Source: Dendrocalamus latiflorus
Lineage: Eukaryota; Streptophyta; Magnoliopsida; Poales; Poaceae
Direction of reading: 5' to 3'
Length of the DNA: 64,000 nucleotides
Assembly: GCA_017311315.1 (NCBI GenBank)
Contig: CM029617.1
Location: forward strand, 3,080,681 to 3,144,680
Of this stretch, positions 21,437 to 33,776 are shown one piece after another (position 1 is the first letter of the stretch; the number at the start of each line of letters is the position of its first letter). The notes beneath the pieces are model-generated. The model had not been told where the DNA came from, searched no databases, and was given only the letters and a program-made list of their open reading frames with translations. The translations under genes and the position numbers were made by a program.

Positions 21437-23200
21437 AGTGTGTACTATAACAGTACAAACTTACAACAAAAGAACTAAGTTTTATTACAGAAATATAGTT
21501 TAGCAACCTAGTTTTGACGCAGCGGGTATACAAGCCCAAAGTTATCTTACATTTCAAAAGGAGGATTCACAGGAAAACTTGAGCACAACTCAAATCTAAA
21601 ACCAGTCAACGTCAACGAAGTAGGGTTGTTCTGGCACTTCATTAATAACTTGTTCATCGTTCTCCCATTGATCTTCTATTTGTTATTTAACAAGTAATGA
21701 GTACAACCGTACTCAGCAAATCACAAGGGTAAACCCTAACATATCTATTTGCAAGGATAATCAATGAAATGGGTTATACTTTTTTATTAATGAGTGGATG
21801 CAATTTTATTTGTAAATATTTTTAAACAGGATAAAAACAAGTCTAAAGCTTCTTAAGACTAGGGTTTTTCAACACTTGATTTCACAACTTACTCAGATTA
21901 AAACATAAAGAAATCTACTTATGCCTCGCTTTTGGAATCACCCATTAAACACAACTTCATTTACTGGAAGCACGGCTTATTCGAATACCATTTATTTCAC
22001 TCTGCAGAGTTGCGTGGCACTGCCGGTCAGAGGATGGCGCGTGGAGTGTTGCTATGCAGCCATGTCACCTCCGCCCCAGCGGAAAAACAGGGGAGTAATC
22101 CCCACTACAATTCGGTGCCGGTGACAAACCCCGACGAACTTCACCGGCACATATGGCTTCAGTTTGAGATGGCGGTTCCATTTTGGGGCTTTGGAAGGTA
22201 TGAAGATGGGTGGTTGTAGCTGGCAGTAGGAGAGAAGATCTCGTGCTTTACTGCAATGTCAGGGTTTTCCGGCAATTCCCCAGTGAGGTTGGGATCGGTT
22301 TGACCATCTATGGGGTAACAGTGGCGGTGATGGTTTGGGTTGAAGACTCCCCAGGAGAGTTGTCCATGGAGAGGGTTCTACGGCTGGCAGATGTTCATGG
22401 TGCTAGGGCTCCAAAGAAATGCTCATAAAAAAGCGAGTTCACTAACGTGATTAGGAAGCAAAGAAGGCTTTGATAGCAAATGCAATTGAATTTTAACCAA
22501 GAGATGAAGAAGATTAGGTTTAGGGCTCACTGGGCTCAGGGGAGATCGTCGGCCGAACTACAGTGAGAGCTTAATTGAGCGGTTCTGGTGTATGTCTGGG
22601 AGTGGCGCGGAGCTCTCTGTGAAGGCGATTGAGCTTTAAAGGTGTGGAGAGGCGGTGAGGATAGTAGGGCGATTTGGACGTCGCTTGTGCGCGGATGAGG
22701 AGATATGGCGAGAGCTCTGCTAGAAGGACAAGCGTGTAGGTGAGGTGGAAATGTGCTCTCTGTAGGAGTTAGCGTGTGACGGTGTATCGGCTGGGAGGAG
22801 CAACGAGTTGTGGCGGGAGAGGGCATAGGTCAACTAGGCGCGCCAAGTGAGGGAGATAGCAGGGAGCTAGGCGATTGGCTGGTGGGGCCTTAGCGTCAGC
22901 TTTTGAGAGGTGAGTGTGAACAGTCGGGTAAGGCGCGGCCGCAATTTGGGGCGGCGACACTCGGCCGCGTGGAGGGGAAAAGCAGCAAGGCGGTGGGGAG
23001 GCGGATTCTCAGGGGGCGTCGGCAGGAGGAGAAAGGAAGATGGCCAAAAGAGGAAGGTCGATTTCCAAGGGGATTTTCAAATTGGGAAAGATTTAGGAAC
23101 TCAAACAAAATCCAAAAAGAATTCAAAATTTTGAATTTTTTAGGTGTTTTAGGTTTTGTCAGACTTCGACCCTCTCTCCCCTAACAAGATGAGCTGGCCT
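21437..23200. mobile_element. LTR-retrotransposon-like sequence, boundaries unknown
   Basis: Contains the phrase GAGTACAACCGTACTCAGCAA, common in grass Gypsy LTRs, a GC-rich stretch, and frames on both strands (such as 21932-22219 and 22903-23184) with no domain. Similar TCTCAGCAAGTAC wording occurs at about 62667. No paired LTR or target duplication was found. Confidence 0.35.
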
Positions 23201-24590
23201 AAGTAGCAACAGATCCCCACACCTCACTCCATATGCAAAATCGAATCAAAGGAGGGAGAAAGGATAGAGCAGAGGACTGCATAGCCAGAGCGTGGACCTG
23301 AGGCTGAGTGACGGCCGGCAGCATAAGAATAAAATACTACATTATATTAATTTAGCTTAGTTTTTTAAGCACACTCTATTTTTCATCCTTAGTTCGCCAC
23401 TATGCTTAGTTCGTCACTAGCCCTGCCTATCGCGCTGTAATAAAAGTTGTTCTTGCTGAGTACTACGAACGGCTTTACGGCTTCATCGATCTATCCTCTC
23501 GCGTTACTTCCTTCGATCTTTGGATGCTTCGGAGGCCGGATGGCTGTAATAACTGACCGAGATCCTCGGTTTATAATATTTGTCGGAGCATTGTCCTTGT
23601 CCGGGTGCGTGTATTGCGCAATGATGCATGCATGTGTGCAGGTAGGTGCAGGCGCAGCAGAGCAGCAGGGTGAATGCCATGGGACCAGTACAACTCCGTG
23701 CAGCTCCCCTGCGTCGGTTAATTCAGACCAACTAATTGCTGCACAAGTTAGTTAGTTAAGCCGTAGTAAAAGTGTCAAAGTGAAGATTAATTGTCCCTTC
23801 GACTCTTCGTCAACCTCACCCCCACATGGAAGAACGGAACGAAGATCCTTCTCTCTCTCGGTGGCACGGCTTTGCCGGGGAGAGTGTGTGTTATCTGGAG
23901 TACTCAACAATGACTTTATGGTTCTGAAACAAGCAGCCAATTTGCAAGTGGTCCTTCGAAAAAAATTTACTGCTCCATAACACAAGCCTATTGATTTGCC
24001 AATGTGCAGGATTTGGCCAACTTTACAGGGAAAAAATAGAGCATTTCAGTGAGCTCAGGCCCTGAAGGAAAGTTCTCAAGCTACCCGAGGAACGTAAGCA
24101 TCTTGTGCATGTTAAGCAGACAGATTTGGTTAGGGTTAGAAAAAAGTGTGATGTGAATGTGACGTTGATTTATATTGTGCAAAATGAAAGCTTTCCTTAG
24201 CATTTCTCGAAGCATCACGTCCGACTGGTCCATTTCAATGTAGTTCCACGGAGACTAAAATATCTCATTGTACAAGGATGACACCATAAAATGAATATTT
24301 TTTGTTATTTTTAGTGAAAGCAGTTTATGTCAGCAGAATGTTCAAGTGCTTTATTTCAACAAGAGTCATTTTCCTAATGATCAAGTCATGTGCATCTCTT
24401 TCATGCAAAATGTCATATTCATAGGAAATGCCTTCAAATTATTTTAGAAAACCACTTCACAAGAACCATCCACGCATGCATGGAGAGTGCAGCCATCATG
24501 AACAGTCAAATATGGCTAGACTCTGCACGGTACAGCTTTATTAGTTGATATTTGCACGCACATGCATACGAAATCGTGCATACATATATA
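23201..24590. other. Intergenic, no gene supported
   Basis: Short frames at 23447-23755 and 23752-23985 show no recognisable domain. Otherwise AT-rich and featureless. Confidence 0.4.
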
Positions 24591-24999
24591 CAGGGGCGGA
24601 TTTGGGCCCCCGGCAAAGTGGGCTTTAGCCCGGGGCGTGAGAAATTTTATAGTGTATAGCCCAGGTCAGCCTGAGGTATTATCATTACTATTTAGCCCAG
24701 GTAGCCCATATATATTTCACTATTCAGCCCAGGGGTGTGAGAAAATCTGCACAAAATCAGCGGCCCACCAGTCTCTCTGTCTCCGCGTGGCCCACCACTG
24801 TCTCCACGCCCGCGCGGCCCAAGCAATATCTGCCTCAGAGGAAACCCTAGCTACCACCAGCAGCACAACTGCACAAGGGCGATCCAAAGAAGTCCTGCAC
24901 CGCCGCACCGCACCGCAAGTCGCCCCGCCTCCCGACGCCGCTCGCCTCGCCTCCCAGCGGCCGCCGTCACCGCCCCGCCTCCCGGAGCCGCCCGGCCTG

Positions 25000-25701
25000 C
25001 CCTGCCTCCCGGTGCCGCCCGCCTCCCGACCCGTCTCAGCGCGACGGCGCCCCTCCTCGGCTCGACGCCTTTTTAGTTCATTCAGTTTATTCCAGCATAT
25101 GACAACTTGTCTACATTCCATTATGCAGCCTCTGACATCGATCGAGCAATGCTAAATATACTATTGGAAGAAAATGCTCAGCTTCTCAGTCAAATAGAAG
25201 CAAATATTTTGACATCACAGGTTGTTCTTTTATTCCCTGTACAATTGGAGTAATCTTATTAGACCCCCACCCCCCAAATTGTAGTGTATGGGAGCATTAG
25301 TCGCCCAGGGGTTTATTTTGTTTCAACTTTATGATCCATTTCAGGCTCAGAACAACATTGATCTTTTCCATCGCACAAGAAGGAACATCAATAATGAGCA
25401 AGATGCCCAGTTTGCTAGTTTCAGTGGATGACAAGCTAGCTAATTACATACTCCCTGGTGTTAATGTGGTAAATTTCCTTGTACTAATGCTTCTTTTTTT
25501 GAACTTTTCCTTCTACTATTGCTTTGTGCTGCACAGATTGTTAGGTTTGAGTAATCAGTACCTTAGACTATTATCTTTTGATGGGGGAACCTCTGAAGTA
25601 AAATTATGAATCTAACTACCTATTTTTGTGAAAAGTCTTTAGTTTAAAATGCCTATCCAAAGTTGCCAGTAGCCACTTTGGCCTTGAATGATGGTAAAGG
25701 T
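25000..25701 (+). repeat. Left arm of a long inverted repeat
   Basis: Pairs with 26250-26951 about an axis at 25975.5. For every pair checked the two coordinates sum to 51951, so there are no indels in the compared parts. Only a handful of base differences were seen (for example TTGCTAGTT versus TTGCCAGTT). Arms are about 700 bp and the loop 548 bp. Confidence 0.9.
25097..25468 (+). pseudogene. Captured host gene fragment, two exon-like pieces
   Basis: Exon-like piece 1 (to 25220, donor GTTGTT) encodes ASDIDRAMLNILLEENAQ and SQIEANILTSQ. Piece 2 starts after a TTTCAG acceptor at 25345 in the matching phase and encodes AQNNIDLFHRTRRNINN. A one-base shift then opens IMSKMPSLLVSVDDKLAN and ends at a GTAAAT donor. 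The intron, phase and amphipathic leucine-rich content look like a real plant gene caught in a transposon. I could not name the parent protein. The frameshift and missing start argue against function. Confidence 0.5.
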
Positions 25702-26249
25702 TGTGACCAATCCTTCACTCTTGCCCTTTTTCTTGTGATTCCATGTGACGACGATTATTCTCACCTGGGCAGTGTAATTCTGTGGCAGAAAAACTTTTGC
25801 TTTTATGGAATTTGCATTTACTTGGGAATTGTGTTTCTGTTGAATTGAAATGTCCTGATGTCCAGTCAGTAGCTGTTCTTGTATTAAAATGTGATTTCAT
25901 TGTGATAGGATTGTTTCTGTTTCTGCTTATATACTAAAATGTGGTTTTCTATGTTTTATGTCTTGAAAAAAATGAAGCTAGGAGTTATTTTAGTCAATAC
26001 AAAATGAAGCAGGCGAAGACATTGTCATCGTATTTTTCAACAGAAACACAATCCAACGAAACACCAGAAACAAGAGTTTTCTGTGTTTTATGTTTGCTTG
26101 TTTAGTATTGAACTCAAGTTTCATATCAGTAATACAATTAGCCAATTATGATATACTTTTGTTATATCGTGGTATGAGTACAAATTGGCGTTAGTTTTAG
26201 GTGGTTAGAGTTCAGCCCGGGGCGTAGCCAAATCATGGTTCCGCCACTG

Positions 26250-26951
26250 ACCTTTACCATCATTCAAGGCCAAAGTGGCTACTGGCAACTTTGGATAGGC
26301 ATTTTAAACTAAAGACTTTTCACAAAAATAGGTAGTTAGATTCATAATTTTACTTCAGAGGTTCCCCCATCAAAAGATAATAGTCTAAGGTACTGATTAC
26401 TCAAACCTAACAATCTATGCAGCACAAAGCAATAGTAGAAGGAAAAGTTCAAAAAAAGAAGCATTAGTACAAGGAAATTTACCACATTAACACCAGGGAG
26501 TATGTAATTAGCTAGCTTGTCATCCACTGAAACTGGCAAACTGGGCATCTTGCTCATTATTGATGTTCCTTCTTGTGCGATGGAAAAGATCAATGTTGTT
26601 CTGAGCCTGAAATGGATCATAAAGTTGAAACAAAATAAACTCCTGGGCGACTAATGCTCCCATACACTACAATTTGGGGGGTGGGGGTCTAATAAGATTA
26701 CTCCAATTGTACAGGAAATAAAAGAACAACCTGTGATGTCAAAATATTTGCTTCTATTTGACTGAGAAGATGAGCATTTTCTTCCAATAGTATATTTCGC
26801 ATTGCTCGATCGATGTCAGAGGCTGCATAATGGAATGTAGACAAGTTGTCATATGCTGGAATAAACTGAATGAACTAAAAAGGCGTCGAGCCGAGGAGGG
26901 GCGCCGTCGCGCCGAGATGGGTCGGGAGACGGGCGGCGCCGGGAGGCGGGG
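26250..26951 (-). repeat. Right arm of the long inverted repeat
   Basis: Inverted copy of 25000-25701, including both exon-like pieces (26854-26731 and 26606-26483). It starts exactly at the end of the hAT-like element. Beyond 26951 the GC-rich sequence is related but shuffled and has no element terminus. Confidence 0.9.
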
Positions 26952-28300
26952 CGGCTTGCGGTGCGGTGCGGCGCCGGGAGGCGAGGCGGGCGGCACCGGG
27001 AGACAGGGCGGGCCGGGCGGCGCCGGGAGGCGAGCGTTGGTGATAGAAGACGAGGATGAGGGAGTCGAGAAGGTAAGGCTCTAGCGGTGAAGGAGGAAAG
27101 CGATGGGCAGCCTGTGGACTCCCATCGTCCCACATGCGCCTCCTTGGCCATTGATGTTGCTTGCCTGCCTCGGACCTATAGCCGGCAACGCGGAGCCAGA
27201 AGTGGCATTGACGATGAGCGGCGGGCAGTGGACGGCAACAAGATGTGGACCTGGGTGGACGGATCTAGAGGGCAACGATGCTGGTAGGTGAGCATCGGCT
27301 AGGCCGTCGACTGTCGAAGTGGAAGGCAAGGTCGCGGCCTACGAGGAGAGAAAAGAGGACACACGGCACCAAGTCCTAGGCCACTGACGCATGAAAAGAA
27401 AAGGAGAGGAGGGAGAAGTGGGAAAAAGGAAAGGAGACGAGAAAAAAGGAGGGAAAGGGGAAAACAAGGAAAAAGGGAAGGGAAAAAGAAGAAAAAGGCT
27501 AAATTCATGTTGTGACTCCTCAATAGCATACCGCTACTGAGTTTGGCTACTCCCATCGCCGCCTTCATGCTGCGACTCCTTGGTAGCATATCACTACCAA
27601 GCATTCTATTATATAAGCTATTGAGACTACTGAGTAGAACAAAGGAGAAGCTTGGCGCTTTGGTGGTGAAGAAATGAGCAGAGGGGGTGGGTTTTATAGC
27701 CATGGAGGAGGAGAATGATGCATCTACCCATTATCTCTTAGCCTTCACTATTCCTCTACCTTCTTCCTCTGCTCTGTCTTATCACTAGTTCCTAGTTGTT
27801 ACCTCTCTCCCTCCTCGCCTATTGCTTCTCTACTCCATCTTGTCACTAGTAGCATGCTAGCTGCTAGGTAACTGTTGCCTAATGCTCTGCGACGCCCCTG
27901 TTGCCTAATCCCCTCCACTCCAATCTCCCTTGCAGCCTCTCCGTCTCCCTCCCTACCTCCTTAGCCACCTCTCCCTCTCCACCTCCTCGACCCTCTACCC
28001 CACCCGCTTCCCTCTCCCTCTCCAACCCTCCCTTTCCCTCTATCTGACTCTCCCTCTTCCTCTTCGGCTCTCCCTTTCCCTCTCCAATTGTCTTACACCG
28101 TGGCACCACTCCCACCACCCCCATAGCTTGTCCTCTCTCTCTTCCTCCCTGTCCATTGCCTTCTCGTGTTCTACCCCATCGCCATCACCTGCTTTCACAG
28201 GCTCTGCCTCTCCCACCATACCACTACTGCCTACCTTGCACCTCTCCACAGCCCACCTCCCCCACCTATGCCTCCATCGGCTAGATTCGTGGCAGATCTA
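26952..28300. other. Low-complexity stretch, no gene supported
   Basis: 26950-27040 is GC-rich and resembles 24900-25000. 27390-27510 is almost pure purine (GGAGAAAA-type). 27720-28260 is pyrimidine-rich (CTCCCTCTCC-type). The open frames (27299-27703, 27930-28301) are Ser/Leu/Pro-rich by composition. No domain seen. Confidence 0.45.
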
Positions 28301-30900
28301 AAGAAGGTCACGATTTGGTCAACGTCGCAGATTTAGTGTTGGGTAGTGGCCTTATCAGTGCAGGCGGCGAACATAAATGCAGGGTGCCAGGCCTCGAGCA
28401 TAGAGGCAGGGTGATGAGGCTCAGCACAGACGGCGAGCATAGAGGCAAGGGTGGTGGAGGAGAGCGGCGACGGTGAGGTGGGGATGTGGCCGATGACACC
28501 GCGGCCATGAATGATGAGAAAAGGTCAACAATTGATAGGTTAAGCGATGGAGGTAGTGTCATGCATGTGTCTGCAGTCTGTCGGTGCCATGCACACAGCG
28601 TTTGTCAGTGGCGCGATCAGCACGCATGGCATTGGTAGCTGTGGTGGCCTCGTTGCAGCATGGGATGACACCCCAAGCGGTGGTCTTGCTTTCCCGTGAC
28701 ATACACGCAGCATAGGACGGCGACACGCACTAACACAATAGCCTTGCTTTCCCTCCTCTCTGGCTACTCCCACGTCCCTCGGCATCCACACCACAGGCCC
28801 AACCATGCCGCACTATGCCTCGCTACTGTGCCAACGCCATGCCTCTATGCCACTCAACCCATCATAACACTTTTGTGCTAGGCTGGCCTGAGCACAGCCC
28901 AACAAGCTGTGTCGTACCGTCTAACGGGTCATTGTTTTAGGTTTAATCTAGCCCACTATTTAAAGTTATGCCAACCTAGACTGTCACGTGTTCGTATTAT
29001 GCTTAGGCTATGTCATGTCAGTCCAGTCTTAGGCTGGCAAAAAAAAGTACGGTCCAACTCCGAGGTGTAGACTGCAGGGTGCTTCACGGAAAGAGCAAGC
29101 AGACAATCGGATGCAAACGAGACATGCAAATCGACAGGAATCGTTTCAGATTAGGCAGGCGCGACGCTGTTTTTTCTTTTAAAAGATGCGTACGGGTGAT
29201 GGCTCAACAGACGCCAAACGTCCTTGTTGTCCATGCACCAGTACGTGCATATTTTCATTTTTTTTTCTGTTTCTCTTCTCCTCTCGACACTGCCATGAGA
29301 TATCTGACAGTTGCTGGGGGGCCATCTTTGCCCGTCTGACATTACGGTTTACATATGACAAGAGTCATATTGTTGTGCAACTTCATCTCGAAAATATTCT
29401 GGATGTTTAATATTTCTGAATACTCTTGTCTCTTTCCACATCAGATATATAATTAAGCACAAAACTTTGAAGTGGTAAAATTAGATGCGATCAGTGAAAT
29501 CTTACCTTAACATTGAATTAAAGTTGCTTCAGAGCAGTGTGCTATAGTAAACAAGTATTCATTCTCTAGGGCGGTGGGGGGAACAAGAGGTAGGATATGT
29601 GCAAGACCTTGTCCTCCAGTAAGCAAAGGCAAGGAGAATAATGTGGGAGGTTAGCATCAAGTTCCTTGTTTTTAAATTCGGATCTTGTCTTGTGCCTACC
29701 TTACACCCAAGGGACACTGAAGGGTCTTTGCTTTAAGCCCTCCCAACCTCTTTAAGCTTGCTCACCCTAATCCAAGCCTCTCAAAGACACATCATTAGAT
29801 CAAGGCAAAGCACAAGCAACAACAGGAGTTGCAATAATTTAGGATCATGAGCACATAGAAAACCATTGGGATATTGGACTGGTAGTGCACACAGCTTTGC
29901 TTGGCTAACTAGCTGCCATTGCCACCTAATACATCCAACCACTGGTTTCTGACTCTGAGTGGGGCTTGCTCCATTGCAAATGATGAGACGCGGCCACGCA
30001 CAAATCATGGGCTAAATCGCGCGCGGATTGTTGTGGCGCAGGTCATCACTGCAATAATAAGCGCGACGGCACTGTACTACGCCGGAGCTAGTGGTAGTTA
30101 AGATGGATTGAGTAAAGCTTAAGGTGAAACAAAAGAAAGTGTGGAGCCGGATGATGATCGTGAACAGGATTGAGCCACACGGGAGGGAGTGGAGGTAGCT
30201 AAGCTAGCAAGATGGGGATCATTGGGCGTTTTTTTTTTTCCCTTCTGTGGTCGCGAAAGAAACAAGTCTAGAATGATGCTCTTCAGCTCGAGCCATGGAT
30301 ATGCATTTCCCCTTTTTCTTTTTCTTCAGGACAGATATGATAGATGTGTGTAGATTATGCTTCAGGCCATGCAACTTTGGATGACGTGCGAGATTAATCT
30401 ATTGGCATCGATCATCCGGGTAAAGGTGCGCACGTTCTTCTCCTTAAGGTCTCTCTCGTCCCATATCCTAATCGAGCAAGTTCGAAAGAGCATAATTTCA
30501 CACATAAAAAACATCCCCATGCATATCTGATACGGCCCCACGAATCCCAGATTATTCAAGCTCGCCAAGGACCATCAGAACTTGTATTTTACCTCTAGAT
30601 AGCTCACCTAGGAGTAGTTTTTTCCTTAAACAAACCTGTAGATTAGTGGTGCTAGTAGAAACTTGATGAAGAGCTGTGCCAAACGGACACGGTTGTAATT
30701 GTTAATGCTAAATCGACTCAGGTTAGCTTGGTAATCAAGTGAAGCACATTCACCAATTGCTACTCATAACTCATCTCCTTGGAAAAATAAAGAAGAAAGA
30801 AGGGAAATACCAGAGCACCAACCGAACCCATTTGTCAAGCCAAAGCAACACAGGACACGCGGCGCACCGGCACGGATGGGCACGGGCGCGCACTACGATG
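28301..30900. other. Intergenic, no gene supported
   Basis: 28320-28560 has repeated GCGAGCATAGAGGCA-like phrases. 28880-29010 has GCCCAACAAGC and GCCTGAGCACAG wording that also appears near 38010-38200 and may be a small transposon family. Short frames on both strands show no recognisable domain. Confidence 0.4.
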
Positions 30901-30934
30901 CGCCGTGGCGGGAAGCTAGAGCGCGCGGCTCCGG

Positions 30935-30940
30935 TATAAA
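30935..30940 (+). promoter_or_regulatory. TATA box of the patatin-like gene
   Basis: TATAAA in GC-rich sequence 154 bp before the start codon, predicting transcription start near 30967 and a 5' UTR of roughly 125 nt with CA-rich sequence. Confidence 0.6.
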
Positions 30941-31093
30941 TTCTCCGGGCAAGCCCAAGCTGAAGCCAACGCTCACTCTCACACCTCAGCTCAGCCTCGC
31001 CTTCCCAATCACACACACACATTCGCTTGTGCTACAAAAAAAAACGTCTCCAAAACCAAACTAAGCAGGCACTTGACGCCGCGCAATTGGTGA

Positions 31094-32502
31094 ATGGCGA
31101 CCTCCTCGCTCGCGCTGCTTGATCAGACGCTGCCGTCCCCCGCCGCCGAAGCGTTCGGCGGCTCCGACCGCCTCAGCCAGGAGATATTCTCCATCCTCGA
31201 GTCCAAATTCCTATTCGGCGCGCAGCCGGAGGGGCCCTACTCTGCTGGGCTCGTCCGCGTGCTCTCCATCGACGGGGGCGCGGACGGCGGCGCGCTCGCC
31301 GCGGCCGCGCTGGTCCGGTTCGAGCGCCGGCTGCAGGAGCTCTCCGGCAACCCTGCCGCCCGCGTCGCGGACTACTTTGACCTGGCGGCTGGGTCTGGCG
31401 CTGGTGGGTTCCTTGCGGCCGCGCTGTTTGCCTGCCGCATGCCGGCGGAGGCGGCGCGCGATGTCATTGCCAAGAACCGGAAGGTGTTCTCTGGCCGCCA
31501 TGGGCGCGGGGGCCTGTTCTGGAGGCCGGAGGCGGTGTTCAAGAAGGTGTTCGGGGACCTCACAGTGAGGGACGCGGCCAAGCCGCTGCTGATACCCTGC
31601 TACGACATGGCGACGGCGGCGCCGTTTGTCTTCTCCCGCGCCGACGCCGTCGAGGCCGAGGCGTTCGACTTCCCGCTGTGGCAGGTCTGCGCGGCGGCGT
31701 GTGGGGTGGGGCCAGTGGAGGTGGCGTCCCTCGACGGCCGGACCAGGCTGCGCGCCCCGGCGGCCACCGGCTGGGGCGGGGGCAGCCCCTCGGCCGCCGT
31801 GGCCAACCCGACGGCCGTTGCCGTCACCCACGTGCTACACAACAAGCGCGAGTTCCCATTCGCCACCAGCGCGGGCGACCTCGTCGTGCTGTCCCTCGGT
31901 GGCAGCGCCGGCACCTCCAACCTCCGCGCGTCGTCCTCAAGCCTCCTACGCATCGCCGGAGCTTGCCAGGCCGACATGGTGCGTCGTATTTCTTGTGCAT
32001 TTCTTTGCAAGGACATAAAATTGTACTATCATCACGCACCCTGTACTAACCGGACGATGTCTGTGCTTTTCAGGTGGACCAAGCCGTCTCAATGGCGTTC
32101 GGGGACAGCAGAGCAACCAACTATATCCGTATACAGGTAAATAAATTTCTTAATAATTTTACACCAGCTTATTACCATTGCGAATCAGCCATGAACTCCG
32201 AAGTTAAATACCTCTTGTTCTCTCCTCAGGGCAACGGCATTGCTCCCGGAGCCACGGCGGAGGCGGCCTTGACGGAGCGGAGCGTGGAGTCCGTCCTGTT
32301 CCGCGGCAAGAAGCTGATGCCACAGACAAACGGCGAGCGGCTTGACGGCGTGGCCGAGCAGCTCGTACGGGAGCACCACAGGAGGCTCGAGAGCAAGACG
32401 CCCGTGGTGCTCATCAAGCCGTCAGCGACGCCGAGGACGTCGTCCTCGTCGGCGTCCACGCTGATCACCGTGTCCACCAACTCCTCCTCAGAGTCGCCGT
32501 GA
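31094..32502 (+). CDS. Patatin-like phospholipase A, group III (pPLAIII type)
   Basis: Three exons: 31094-31978, 32074-32136 and 32230-32502. All introns are GT-AG and phase 0, giving 406 residues. Family members hydrolyse acyl groups from membrane phospholipids and galactolipids. The patatin fold is visible: the oxyanion-hole glycine loop at residues 60-66 (DGGADGG), the elbow G-S-G-A-G at 100-104, and the conserved NPTAVAVTHV later in the domain. At the nucleophile position the usual Ser of GxSxG is Gly (residue 102), the hallmark of group III; Arabidopsis pPLAIIIbeta with GxGxG still shows acyl hydrolase activity. Exon 3 ends in a Ser/Thr-rich tail (TSSSSASTLITV). The first ATG is chosen because the frame then runs unbroken and a TATA box lies upstream. 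No signal peptide is evident, so a cytosolic or membrane-associated protein is likely. Group-III genes affect cell elongation and plant stature. Confidence 0.93.
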
Positions 32503-33712
32503 GACGTCGACGACGACGACGCTAATTAACTACCTTTGGTTTTCTATTTAGCACTTTCGTTATTTTTTTGGGGCGTTTGTTGCTTGGCGTAGTAGTTGGC
32601 TTTTTAGTTAGCGCGGCGCCGGCACTCGGGTTTTGGTTGCCTGCCGGCGCCGCCGGGCGCTCGCTCCCGGCCCGGGCCGCGGCCGATGGGCGCGCGTCCG
32701 GGAAGAAAGAGGAGAGTGGTCGCGTGAAATTGTCAGAGATTTCTAGCTAGGAAATGCTGCCTGGCGAGAGAGAGAGAGAGACGTGTGTGCGCATGTGCTG
32801 CAACTGCAGCTGCAATGTATGTACGTAGGTTGTCCGGTGCTTGCAATGTAATGCGATCAGTGTGGCGTTTGCTGATAAGTAGTGATAACTGTCGTGCAAT
32901 TTTACCAAGGATCGTTCAGACTTCAGAGCAACTTCAACAGCAAATGCTGCAAGATTGTAAAGAAACAACAGGTAACTAACCGGCTGGCAGAAATGCAACA
33001 ATCTGACCGTAATTCATCTGCAATCAAACTGGTCAATCTGGACCTCATCTCCCATTTCTGACGGCAGACTCTTGTCTCCCTCTCTGTCTCTCTCAGTTTT
33101 TCATGAGGAGCGACGTTGCGTTCAAGCCGCTGTATGTAACATTGTTCGTCACGCGCACATCCGCACCGGCATGTCAACATTTCTGAATGTTTGGGCACAA
33201 AGCAGCTGGAAGTCCGTCTTTCTGGGCCGGACTCACTTGTCAGTTATTTGCTAGAAGGATGCAAGGCAATACGACGGACCGGAAGCCCACAAGCGACGTC
33301 GCCGCAACTTCCGGCCCATACAGAAGTGTTGATGCCTTCCAGGCCCAGTCAGCTGTGGGCTACTGATTAGGCCCATGTATAGGTAGGCCAGTTTTAGGCC
33401 CAAGATTCAAACTTTGGGCCTAAAAGAGACTACATGACTACATCACCACCGCCAAGACATCTCTAATGCAAGGTGCTATTATACGGGTACTCATCAGGTA
33501 CCCATGTAAAAGTTATATTCTCTAATACAAGTGTCTCTTTATAGGAGCTTAAATAGTTGCATGATTTATTAATTGGAGGTGGTTATAAGCGTAAGAACCT
33601 ACTAAGCATTGGTACTCATCAAGCACTGATGTTATATGATTAACACCCTTTTATTCTGTATGGCAAGAAAAATAGTTTTTTTTTGGTTAAGCACACCTCT
33701 TTTTCGTCTTTA
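32503..33712. other. 3' UTR of the patatin-like gene and intergenic DNA
   Basis: 32503 to about 32850 is probably 3' UTR: AATGTAATG phrases, and a short GA run at 32768-32782. 33290-33430 holds five GGCCCA or TGGGCC motifs like site II promoter elements, but no gene is seen next to them. 33470-33700 is AT-rich. Confidence 0.4.
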
Positions 33713-33776
33713 GAGGGCTGCTAATAATGGAGAAGACGAATGATGAGGGCTGCTAATAATGGAGAAGACGACTGAT
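33713..33776. repeat. 32-bp tandem duplication
   Basis: GAGGGCTGCTAATAATGGAG begins at 33713 and 33745. The units differ by one base (GACGAATGAT versus GACGACTGAT). Confidence 0.9.

Larger units (their letters stand above)
24591..26249 (+). mobile_element. hAT-like transposon carrying host-exon-like sequence
   Basis: The left end is CAGGGGCGGATTTGG at 24591. The right end reads, in reverse complement, CAGTGGCGGAACC from 26249. Subterminal AGCCCGGGGCGT occurs at both ends in direct orientation. CAG-x-GGCGGA ends fit hAT elements. The 8-bp flanks do not match, as expected if the right junction was rearranged: at 26250 the sequence turns into an inverted copy of this element's interior. The GC-rich part (24890-25060) and the exon-like part (25097-25468) are followed by AT-rich filler. 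No transposase is present. Confidence 0.55.

Noticed and set aside
31211..32049. Frames in other phases and on the minus strand at the patatin gene
   Set aside because: Shadows of the GC-rich patatin exon. Only the chosen frame has the family motifs and consistent splicing.
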